A DNA stretch of 24,885 nt from Fidelibacterota bacterium. Its GTDB lineage: Bacteria; Marinisomatota; Marinisomatia; Marinisomatales; UBA1611. The notes beneath the pieces are model-generated. The model was not told where the DNA came from. It ran no database searches and saw only the letters and a list, made by a program, of their open reading frames with translations. Below, piece after piece: positions 15,890 to 23,312 of this stretch. Every line of letters starts with the position of its first letter. Position 1 is the stretch's first letter. Made by a program: the position numbers and the translations under genes. Location of the stretch: assembly GCA_002722105.1 (NCBI GenBank), contig PBKF01000012.1, positions 4,830-29,714 on the forward strand, written 5' to 3'.

Positions 15890-16584
15890 GGAGGGGATGA
15901 TGAAAAGGCAAGTTGATCTAATTCTCTTTTATCTCGAAGGGTGTCCATGCATTTCCAAAATCCTTTATGACGATAGGTAAATAGCTTTCCATCTTCCGAT
16001 ATAGTTGCAAGAGGATCTTTTTCAAAAATTGTTGAATCATTTTTTATATAATTCAATGTGCCTGGCTCACATATAAAAAATCCACCATTAATCCATGCTT
16101 CATTTTCTTTTGGTTTTTCCTTAAACTGAGTGACTCTTTCATTCCTACCAATATCGAGGATCCCAAATCGACTCGCCAATTGAACGGATGTCATTGTAAC
16201 CAACCCACCGTGATTTTTATGAAAAATAAGCAATTGTGACAAGTCAATATCAGCAAGACCATCTCCATATGTAAGCATAAATGGTTCACCATTGATTATA
16301 GATTCGGCACGTTTTATCCTACCACCTGTATCAGTATTTAATCCCGTATCTAGAAATGTAATATCCATACATGAAACATCATTATTATTAAAAAAGTAAT
16401 TTTCAATCATATCTCCCTTATAACCAAGTAAAACCACAAATTCGTTAAATCCAAAGTGGCTGTAAATTTTCATTATATGTAATAGAATTGGTTTGTCTCC
16501 AATCTTGACAAGAGGTTTTGGAATTAAATCTGTTTCTTCGCTGAGCCGTGTACCATATCCACCTGCTAAAATCAATACTTTCAT
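15871..16584 (-). CDS. rfbF: Glucose-1-phosphate cytidylyltransferase (compact RfbF)
   Basis: A 237-residue nucleotidyltransferase beginning MKVLILAGGYGTRLSEET, with PKPLVKIGDKPIL, LTYGDGLADIDL (metal-binding Asp), FKEKP, INGGFFI and FWKCMDTLRDKREL. All are features of RfbF. It makes CDP-glucose from CTP and glucose-1-phosphate for RfbG. The protein is about 20 residues shorter than typical RfbF (257). As far as I can align it from memory, the missing part is the loop between ENYF and the FLDTG strand. Start ATG at 16584 overlaps the TGA of the exostosin-like gene (ATGA). Pairing with rfbG supports the CDP-glucose role. Confidence 0.92.
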   Translation of the reverse strand: MKVLILAGGYGTRLSEETDLIPKPLVKIGDKPILLHIMKIYSHFGFNEFVVLLGYKGDMIENYFFNNNDVSCMDITFLDTGLNTDTGGRIKRAESIINGEPFMLTYGDGLADIDLSQLLIFHKNHGGLVTMTSVQLASRFGILDIGRNERVTQFKEKPKENEAWINGGFFICEPGTLNYIKNDSTIFEKDPLATISEDGKLFTYRHKGFWKCMDTLRDKRELDQLAFSSSPPWKRSH

Positions 16585-17666
16585 ACTGGAGCCCCACTTA
16601 AGATTGACTGTTTTATACTATCATTAAAATGCTTTATAAATCCTTCCTTTGATAAATAAGTTTTCCATATCTCCCTACAATATTTTTGTTTTTCAATAAA
16701 TTGATTATTTGTTAAAGATTGATGAAAATCCAATATTTTTTCCACCATATAATCTGTTTCATCTTCATCTATCCAAAGTACAATATTTTTCCATTCAATT
16801 TTATTCTCAAATGGTAAGACAGAATTTGTGTTTATAAATAAGGGTATTCTTCCAAGGCAGAGTGTTTCATAAAATCTTAATGAGTAATTGGCTGCACCTC
16901 TAAAACAGAATGTGTAATCACTACCAATAATATTATTGATAAACTCCTCGCGGGCTTGATCATTTCTCCCGATTGTACCCGGCGCAAATGAATCACGAAT
17001 AGTAAAATTAGTTTTTAATTTATTTGATTGATTGAATTGATCTAATAATTTTTTCCTTGTTAATAGAAATGGAATAATGGGGTCTGGGGAAGTCTGTCGA
17101 ATCATTAATTTAAATGATAAATGCTGTAGAGCATTTTTTGCAATTGTACCTACTAACTTATACTTCGGATATTTTGCTATTCCATCAAAACCTATTACCG
17201 GTAAATTAGATTTATCTCTTGGCTGAAATTGGCCTTCAAAATATTTAACTAATAAGTCAGTTTTTAAATCCCCCGGCTGAATAAGTTCATTCTTACCTTT
17301 AGTTGTTTGATCACTAAAATATTTAATGAAAATACAATTCGAATGGAAATAGTTAATTTTATGATCACCATCAATCCAAACATAAAGAGCTTTATCATTT
17401 TCTTCCATTAAATCGGCCATTTCACTAACCAACTTCAACTTTCTATTATTCACATAATAATTCAGAGTTAACGGTAAAAATCCCACATCACTTTTTTCTG
17501 GTGTATCGACTAATATAAAATATTTTTTATAAAAGTGGAAATCATCCTCCCATTTAGGCCAATCCTTTGTTCCATCTCCCCAAAAAGCCCTTACTGGATG
17601 GACTAAATATTTCAACCAATATTTTTCAGATCCATAATTTCCCGTATAAACTCTAATTTTTCTCAT
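16581..17666 (-). CDS. Exostosin-like (GT47) glycosyltransferase
   Basis: A 361-residue protein with the exostosin domain in its C-terminal half: DYTFCFRGAANYSLRFYETLCLGRIPLFI, followed by VLPFENKIEWKNIVLWIDE. The Arg-Gly, Arg-Phe-Tyr-Glu and Gly-x-x-Pro positions match the GT47 signature. There is no signal peptide or membrane segment, so it should act in the cytoplasm on a nucleotide-sugar donor. Linkage and sugar cannot be predicted. The ATG at 17666 shares its first base with the last base of the GT2 stop codon (TAATG). Confidence 0.78.
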   Translation of the reverse strand: MRKIRVYTGNYGSEKYWLKYLVHPVRAFWGDGTKDWPKWEDDFHFYKKYFILVDTPEKSDVGFLPLTLNYYVNNRKLKLVSEMADLMEENDKALYVWIDGDHKINYFHSNCIFIKYFSDQTTKGKNELIQPGDLKTDLLVKYFEGQFQPRDKSNLPVIGFDGIAKYPKYKLVGTIAKNALQHLSFKLMIRQTSPDPIIPFLLTRKKLLDQFNQSNKLKTNFTIRDSFAPGTIGRNDQAREEFINNIIGSDYTFCFRGAANYSLRFYETLCLGRIPLFINTNSVLPFENKIEWKNIVLWIDEDETDYMVEKILDFHQSLTNNQFIEKQKYCREIWKTYLSKEGFIKHFNDSIKQSILSGAPV

Positions 17667-18562
17667 TAAACCATAAAAAAATGTCTTTGTATTGCTGTCC
17701 CTATTCTATTTGAAAGATTTACAAATAAAAATATCAATATATCAAATCCATTTATTTTTGTCTGCAATCGATATGACTTTTTTATAGCATCATTGAATGG
17801 TGTCCAACTCCAAGATGTTAACCATTTAAATAATGATCTAATTGATGCTATTTCTAATGGATAGTGGGAATACATTTCAGGCCATTTTCTTCTAACTAAG
17901 TAGTGGGCTCTACCATACATAAAATGTTGTTTAAATAGACTTTTCCAAGTAGGACGATGCAAATGTTTGACTTTAATTTCTGGGCAGAATAATACATCCC
18001 AACCTTTCTGGATTGCCCGCCAATTGTAATCCACATCTTCACCTCTAAATAAGGTTTCATCGTATTCACCAACCGATTTAATCACTTCTTTTTTATATGA
18101 AGAATTAACACCAGCAACTGATTGTACTTTCTGAGTATTATTATGCTTTGGGAAAGTTGCAATATCAGCAATTTTCGATAGAAAATTTCCACGACTTCCA
18201 TCAATCACTTGCCCACCAATAACACCCCAGGCGGGATTGTTTTTATGGGCTTTAACAACTTCTTCAATCCAATTTGGAAAAGGCCTTGCATCATCATCAG
18301 TTTGAAGAATTAAGTCACCTGAGCAATGAGGTAATCCAATGTTCCTACTTGTGGCTAAATTTCTATTACATGTTTGAATAGTTTTAATTATTGGAAATTC
18401 ATCTTGCCATTTTTCTATAATTTTCTGACAATTTTTAACCCCTCCACCATTTACAATAACAATTTCATCTGGAACATGGTTTTGATTAATTAAAAGTGAA
18501 TCCAATGTACCTTCGATAAGATTTCCACGGTTATAAGTACATATGAAAACCGTAACCTTCAT
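17666..18562 (-). CDS. Family 2 glycosyltransferase
   Basis: A 298-residue GT2 enzyme starting MKVTVFICTYNRGNLIEGTL. The metal-binding region is LILQTDDDARPFP (acidic residues about 89-91). GGQVIDG and VAGVNSSYKK come next, and LFRGEDVDYNWRAIQKG (Glu-Asp near 175-176) supplies the catalytic base. A hydrophobic patch near the C-terminus (FDILIFLFVNLS) may dock it on the membrane. Overall it resembles rhamnosyl-, galactosyl- or GlcNAc-type GT2 enzymes of O-antigen loci; the specificity is unknown. The ATG at 18562 follows the preceding stop by 15 bases. Confidence 0.87.
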   Translation of the reverse strand: MKVTVFICTYNRGNLIEGTLDSLLINQNHVPDEIVIVNGGGVKNCQKIIEKWQDEFPIIKTIQTCNRNLATSRNIGLPHCSGDLILQTDDDARPFPNWIEEVVKAHKNNPAWGVIGGQVIDGSRGNFLSKIADIATFPKHNNTQKVQSVAGVNSSYKKEVIKSVGEYDETLFRGEDVDYNWRAIQKGWDVLFCPEIKVKHLHRPTWKSLFKQHFMYGRAHYLVRRKWPEMYSHYPLEIASIRSLFKWLTSWSWTPFNDAIKKSYRLQTKINGFDILIFLFVNLSNRIGTAIQRHFFMV

Positions 18563-18577
18563 AAATTGCTATGCATG

Positions 18578-19624
18578 CTAAATAAAAAGACTATAATAAT
18601 TTGAAGACATTTCCTCCAAAGAATAATTCTCTCGAACGAAATCTCTTCCATTTTTTCCAATCCTTTCTCTTTCATCTTTATTAGTTAGGGAAATCAAATG
18701 TTCTTTCAGCATAGTTTGAGATTTATTTTTAACTTTTTTTGCAGTATGAGATGGGATTAAAGAATCAAATGGTGGAATGTCATAAACAATTGCGGGTAAT
18801 CCAATGGCCATTGCTTCTATAAGAGAAAGTCCAAATGCTTCACCGTCACTTAAATTGCAATAAATATCATAATTTGGTAATAATGATTCTACTCTGTCTT
18901 CTGATCCTAAAAAATGCACGCTTGAAGATAGATTCAATTTATCAACCAAAACTAATAGTTCTTGTTTGTATGGACCATCTCCAACAATATAATAATCAAA
19001 TAAATTTTTTAAATTATCTTTGTCTAAGATACAAATTAAGTCCTGAATCCCCTTCCATTTTTCAAGTGCAGAAATTGTCAATAATTTGATTTTTCCTCTA
19101 TTTTGGTAATCAAAAGAAAATTTAAATCGATTAAAATCAATTCCATTATAAATTACTTTTATTTTTAATTCATCAATATATGAAATAGCATCATCTTTTA
19201 CATAATCAGAAACAGCGATAAAGAATAATTGATTGAATTTATTAGCTTTTTTTTGAATAAATTTGTACCTGTGTGGAATTAAAGATGCTGGTGAATGCAA
19301 TACATAATAAATTTTTGATTTGGATGTTATGGCTGTTTCTCCATGGTATAAAAAATTAAGAATTATATTATCAGGACGATCTATTTTAATCCAAAGATAG
19401 TAATATATTTTTGCAATCAATTTTTGGAAATACCTTGAATAAGGGACTATCCTTATATTGATTTTTTCATCCCAAAAATCCCAATCTACTTTATTCTGAG
19501 CACCCCATGTATAAACAATTATTTTAAGTTCATAATCCTTTGCTAATTTATTAGCCAAATCGTAAGTAAATCTTTCAATGCCTCTTTTTAATCTGAATTG
19601 AAAAGGGGAAATAATTACAAGACT
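18578..19624 (-). CDS. GT4 glycosyltransferase with missing start codon
   Basis: The standard-start reading is 326 residues from a TTG at 19558. The same frame continues upstream with sequence that belongs to the protein: VIISPFQFRLKRG then IERFTYDLANKLAK, the typical first strand and acceptor helix of GT4 enzymes. The C-terminal half is normal: LLTISALEKWKGIQDL, IVGDGPYK, VHFLGSEDR and SDGEAFGLSLIEAMAIGLPAIV (the EX7E donor motif). No ATG, GTG or TTG exists between 19558 and the in-frame TGA upstream. At 19626-19624 the sequence reads ATAGTC; one extra G would restore ATGAGT, placing a start directly after the TAA of the upstream gene. The gene is thus either started at a rare codon, damaged by a one-base deletion, or affected by a sequencing error. 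Confidence 0.8.
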   Translation of the reverse strand, partial: SLVIISPFQFRLKRGIERFTYDLANKLAKDYELKIIVYTWGAQNKVDWDFWDEKINIRIVPYSRYFQKLIAKIYYYLWIKIDRPDNIILNFLYHGETAITSKSKIYYVLHSPASLIPHRYKFIQKKANKFNQLFFIAVSDYVKDDAISYIDELKIKVIYNGIDFNRFKFSFDYQNRGKIKLLTISALEKWKGIQDLICILDKDNLKNLFDYYIVGDGPYKQELLVLVDKLNLSSSVHFLGSEDRVESLLPNYDIYCNLSDGEAFGLSLIEAMAIGLPAIVYDIPPFDSLIPSHTAKKVKNKSQTMLKEHLISLTNKDERERIGKNGRDFVRENYSLEEMSSNYYSLFI

Positions 19625-19626
19625 AT

Positions 19627-20826
19627 TTAGTTTAGTATCGATTGATAAAACTCAATATGTTTTGCTTTAATATTTTTGATAGAACAATAGTCAACAATAT
19701 ATTTACGTGCCTTATCCCCAATCTCATCTCTGATTTTAGTATTACTATAAAATATTTCAATTTTATCAGTTAATTGATCAACATTACCAGGTTCAAAGAG
19801 TAACCCCGCATTTCCATAGTTTGTTGTCTCGGGTATTCCTCCTATATCTGAAGCAATAACAGGCTTCCCACAGGCCATACCTTGTGCCACAGTATATGAG
19901 AAAGATTCGTAAATTTCAGATGGAACAACAACAATATCAGATTTTGCATAGAATTCTGGTAAATCGAGGTAATCAATAAATCCTGTAAAAATGACTTTTT
20001 GATCAAGTTTATTATCTCTTATTAAATCCATGCAGTTATTTATAGATGAGCCGCGTGGTGTACCAACATTTATAAGTTTAATATTATTAAACTTATTTGA
20101 TAAAGATATAAATGATTTTATTAAAGTTTCTACTCCTTTTGCTCTTTCAAATCTACCTACATGGAGAATTGTAAAATCCTCCCTATGTGTAATATCTTTT
20201 GGTCTGAAGTGATTTGTGTCTAATAAATTAGGTATAACCTGCACTTTATCCTGATTGATACTATATAATTCACATATTCTTAATTTTAAATCTTCACTTG
20301 GTGTCGAAATTAAACCAGCCCAATCAAAACATTTTTTTTCTCTTTCAAATGCAAACCAAGTATCCACACCTTTTAATTCAGTCTTATTTAGATACTTTTT
20401 TAACAAACCAAAAGGTGTATGAGATCGAATAATAACATTTTTTCTTTTTTCAGGGTTATTTTTTAGAAAATGGTATCCTTCTGAATGAATATCCATGAAT
20501 TCAATAATTCCAGTTTCTTTTTTTAGTTTTTCTGCAAATAACTCCGATATCTTTTTATCTATAAACGATCTAGCTGCATTTTTTAAAAATGAAAATTTTA
20601 TAAATTTTGATAAAGAAAAATACTTAGTTATTTGAATTCTTGAAAAACGAATATTATTACTCTTGATAAATACTGAGTTAATTTTTGATTCAGCAGTAAT
20701 ATAATTACAACTAAACTTTTTTTCTAATGCATTCAATAAATAATGGTTATGCATGGCCACACCTCCTGTTGATTGAGGAAAAGACCAACGGCAAACCATA
20801 GTGAAATTTGTGAGATCTACTTTCAT
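19627..20826 (-). CDS. GT4 family glycosyltransferase
   Basis: A 399-residue GT-B fold enzyme. The N-terminal domain has CRWSFPQSTGGVAMHNHYLL, the GGVxxH-type loop of GT4. The C-terminal domain has ILHVGRFERAKGVETLIKSF, VIFTGFIDYLDLPEFYAKSD and EIYESFSYTVAQGMACGKPVIASDIGG, the EX7E donor-binding motif with Glu/Phe variants. It transfers a sugar from a nucleotide donor in the cytoplasm. Specificity cannot be assigned. The ATG at 20826 lies eight bases after the acyltransferase stop, with no Shine-Dalgarno sequence. Confidence 0.9.
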   Translation of the reverse strand: MKVDLTNFTMVCRWSFPQSTGGVAMHNHYLLNALEKKFSCNYITAESKINSVFIKSNNIRFSRIQITKYFSLSKFIKFSFLKNAARSFIDKKISELFAEKLKKETGIIEFMDIHSEGYHFLKNNPEKRKNVIIRSHTPFGLLKKYLNKTELKGVDTWFAFEREKKCFDWAGLISTPSEDLKLRICELYSINQDKVQVIPNLLDTNHFRPKDITHREDFTILHVGRFERAKGVETLIKSFISLSNKFNNIKLINVGTPRGSSINNCMDLIRDNKLDQKVIFTGFIDYLDLPEFYAKSDIVVVPSEIYESFSYTVAQGMACGKPVIASDIGGIPETTNYGNAGLLFEPGNVDQLTDKIEIFYSNTKIRDEIGDKARKYIVDYCSIKNIKAKHIEFYQSILN

Positions 20827-20834
20827 TAAATAAT

Positions 20835-21359
20835 TTAAATTGACTTTATCACTTTTGCGGGTACACCTGCTGCAAATGAATTAGGTGGAATTGATTTTGT
20901 TACAACAGAGTCAGCACCTATTACTGCACCTTCACCAATTGTAACGCCCTTTAAAACAATAACTCTCGCTGCTAACCAAACACCATCTTTGATAATAATT
21001 GGCGCTTTTTTAGGTTTTTCAATACCTGCGCCATGAAAATCATTATCCATTATTAAACAATCCTCTCCAAAATCAACTTGACTCCCAATTAAAATTTTTT
21101 CTGAACAAGACAAATGAACACCCATATTTAAAAATACCTTATCACCCAAAGTTAGAGTTGCATGACTTTCAATATGAATTCTAACTGGATTAAAATTGGC
21201 ACTGCGAATTAATAAATGATCTCCACAATCTAATTTACCTTGGCCTGAGAAAATTACTTTTCCTTTAATTCTCACAGATTGACCAATTTTATTACATTTT
21301 TTCTGAAATTTAGTTTTATAATATTGTTGATATATTTTGTTAATTATTTCAACCATCAT
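20835..21359 (-). CDS. Hexapeptide-repeat (LbH) O- or N-acyltransferase
   Basis: A 174-residue left-handed beta-helix protein with [LIV]GxxxX repeats from about residue 68 (LTLGDKVFLNMGV) to 165. IMDNDFHGAG carries the likely catalytic His109 in the DxDFHG context of maltose/galactoside-type acetyltransferases. VWLAARVIVLKGVTIGEGAVIGADSVVTKSIPPNSFAAGVPAKVI is the standard C-terminal part (about residues 127-171). It probably transfers an acetyl group from acetyl-CoA to a sugar hydroxyl or amino group. It could serve as the N-acetylase for the 3-amino sugar made by FdtA/FdtB, although it is not adjacent to those genes. Two ATGs in tandem at the start; the first (21359) is used here. Confidence 0.88.
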   Translation of the reverse strand: MMVEIINKIYQQYYKTKFQKKCNKIGQSVRIKGKVIFSGQGKLDCGDHLLIRSANFNPVRIHIESHATLTLGDKVFLNMGVHLSCSEKILIGSQVDFGEDCLIMDNDFHGAGIEKPKKAPIIIKDGVWLAARVIVLKGVTIGEGAVIGADSVVTKSIPPNSFAAGVPAKVIKSI

Positions 21360-21366
21360 TTTTTTC

Positions 21367-22539
21367 TCAGTTTATAGGTAAATTTTTTAAAGAATATTTC
21401 AGTTTTCTTCCAATTTTCTTCCAGGAAAGATTTTTAGCAACAAATTTTTGGTTAGTAATTAAACTATCATACTTGATATCATTTGCAAATATTTTTAAAA
21501 TATATTTTGAAAATTTCCTAGGATTATCTGTTTTATAAATTGTATCAATCGATTCAAAACCTTTGGCACCAACATGAGTAGAAACAATTGGAATACCATA
21601 TGCCATTGCCTCAATTAATTTTGTTTTTGTACCTCCATCATTAAATAAAGGAAGGATTACACATCCTGCATTTTCATAATATGAATCTAGTTTTGGGACC
21701 ATCCCTGTCAATTGGATTTGACTATCGTTTACAACTAATTTTTTTAAACTATTAGAATATTTCCCTACTAAAAGTAGCATTAAATCAGTCTTTTCTTTTA
21801 AAGAAGGCCAGACATTTTCCAAGAACCATTTTATTCCTTCAAAATTCCCCGAATATTCGAAATTCCCAACCATTAATAAAGAATTCCCTTTTCCAATTTT
21901 AATATTTTTAGGCAATATTGTTCCGTTAGAAATTTTTAATATCCTTGATTCAGGGCATAAATCTTTTACTGCATATTTGTTTTCATTACAAGTAGTTAAA
22001 AGGATATTAAAATTTTTAAGAATATTTTTTTCAAATCGTCTAACTCTAATGGCTTCAATAGCAAATAGCCAATAATATGGCCTAAAATAGTGAACCCCTT
22101 TCATCTTTGTTTTAGTATAAGTTGAATAAATATCATATAAATCTAATATAGAATAAATTTCAGAGCTCAAATGCAATTTCGCTTGACCCATCAATTGTGT
22201 TGCAAAATATAATATATTATAGTGACCATTTTTATCTAAAATACGATTTATATCATTAGCAATTGATTTTGGATTATGGGAAGAAAAGCCAGGTAAAGTT
22301 GAAGAGATTAATCTATTTAAAAATGAAACTGGTTTTGGTGATTCGAATTTTGATGAAAAAAAATAAAAATTTGTTTTTTTAAAATAATGGAAGACTTCAT
22401 TATTTAAAGGATTATTTTTATAAGTAATAACATCGATATCAAATTCATCATACAGCGCTTCAAATAGTTTGACTGTTCTTAATGATGCACCATCCATAGG
22501 AGGATAATTAAAAAATGGGGTTATATATAATATTTTCAA
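21367..22539 (-). CDS. GT4 family glycosyltransferase
   Basis: A 390-residue GT-B glycosyltransferase starting MKILYITPFFNYPPMDGAS, with the acceptor loop PMDGASLRTVKLFEAL. The donor domain has LLMVGNFEYSGNFEGIKWF, IQLTGMVPKLDSYYENAG and LPLFNDGGTKTKLIEAMAYG with IVSTHVGAKG. The GGTKTKLIEAMA form is common in GT4 members of polysaccharide loci. The substrate is unknown. The start is TTG at 22539, since the MKILYITP N-terminus is exactly where the family begins. The gap to the SDR gene is eight bases. Confidence 0.88.
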   Translation of the reverse strand: MKILYITPFFNYPPMDGASLRTVKLFEALYDEFDIDVITYKNNPLNNEVFHYFKKTNFYFFSSKFESPKPVSFLNRLISSTLPGFSSHNPKSIANDINRILDKNGHYNILYFATQLMGQAKLHLSSEIYSILDLYDIYSTYTKTKMKGVHYFRPYYWLFAIEAIRVRRFEKNILKNFNILLTTCNENKYAVKDLCPESRILKISNGTILPKNIKIGKGNSLLMVGNFEYSGNFEGIKWFLENVWPSLKEKTDLMLLLVGKYSNSLKKLVVNDSQIQLTGMVPKLDSYYENAGCVILPLFNDGGTKTKLIEAMAYGIPIVSTHVGAKGFESIDTIYKTDNPRKFSKYILKIFANDIKYDSLITNQKFVAKNLSWKKIGRKLKYSLKNLPIN

Positions 22540-22547
22540 TTAAATAA

Positions 22548-23312
22548 TTATAATTTTAATGATTCCACCCAATCTTTAACAAAAATATTTTGCTTCCATC
22601 CCAGATTCGTTAATGTTGAATTTTCACTATCATATATAATTGTTTTATTATTTTTGATTTTTATTTTATTTGGATTGTCTATCAATTCTCTCAGCGAAAT
22701 ACTTTCATTTGCAGTCAAATTATAAATCCCTCTCAACCGCTTTTTTATGACAAAATTTATTCCATTTGATATATCTTCTAGATGAATGAAACTATATCTA
22801 CTATTAAGGTTGACATAGCTTTCATGGTTATTGATGATATCAAATAAAGGCCCTTTACGCATACCATCTCCAAATGGAGTTCCCAACCTTAAAATACAAT
22901 AATTATTAGAACTAGATTTAATTTCATATTCAGCTAATAATTTACTTAACCCATAAAAAGTTGCAGTCGAATTCCATCCAAGATTTGGGTTTGTAGAAAA
23001 ATTTTCTAAATCAGAATAAACACAAATGCTAGACAAATAAATAAAGAACAGATTTTTATTTTTTAGAATATTTTTTACAATCTCATAATTATTTTTAAAA
23101 CATTCTAGTGGATTATTTTTATAATAAAATATTTTTGGATCACCGGCTAAAAAAATTATAGTATCAATTTGACCATTCAATTTTGTTGAAATATTTTTAT
23201 CAAATAAATTTATATTATTTGAGTTGTACCTATAATCAGTATTAATAGTTTTTATTATTTCTTTACCGATAAACCCTGAATCACCAATAATTGCAATATT
23301 ATTATAATTCAT
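22548..23312 (-). CDS. Short extended-type SDR, nucleotide-sugar reductase/epimerase
   Basis: A 254-residue NAD(P)-dependent protein with the Rossmann motif IGDSGFIGKEI (residues 9-19), IIFLAGDP and a catalytic YLSSICVYS segment. The TFYGLSKLLAEYE segment supplies an intact Tyr-x-x-x-Lys pair. RLGTPFGDG and HLEDISNGI complete the sugar-binding half. It is short for an extended SDR (usually 300-340 residues), with a reduced C-terminal domain. It overlaps the ColD-like gene by the ATGA stop/start, so the two probably act in sequence. The likely role is reduction of the 4-keto group of the sugar deoxygenated by that enzyme, possibly with epimerisation as in ColC; this is inferred from context only. 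Confidence 0.82.
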   Translation of the reverse strand: MNYNNIAIIGDSGFIGKEIIKTINTDYRYNSNNINLFDKNISTKLNGQIDTIIFLAGDPKIFYYKNNPLECFKNNYEIVKNILKNKNLFFIYLSSICVYSDLENFSTNPNLGWNSTATFYGLSKLLAEYEIKSSSNNYCILRLGTPFGDGMRKGPLFDIINNHESYVNLNSRYSFIHLEDISNGINFVIKKRLRGIYNLTANESISLRELIDNPNKIKIKNNKTIIYDSENSTLTNLGWKQNIFVKDWVESLKL

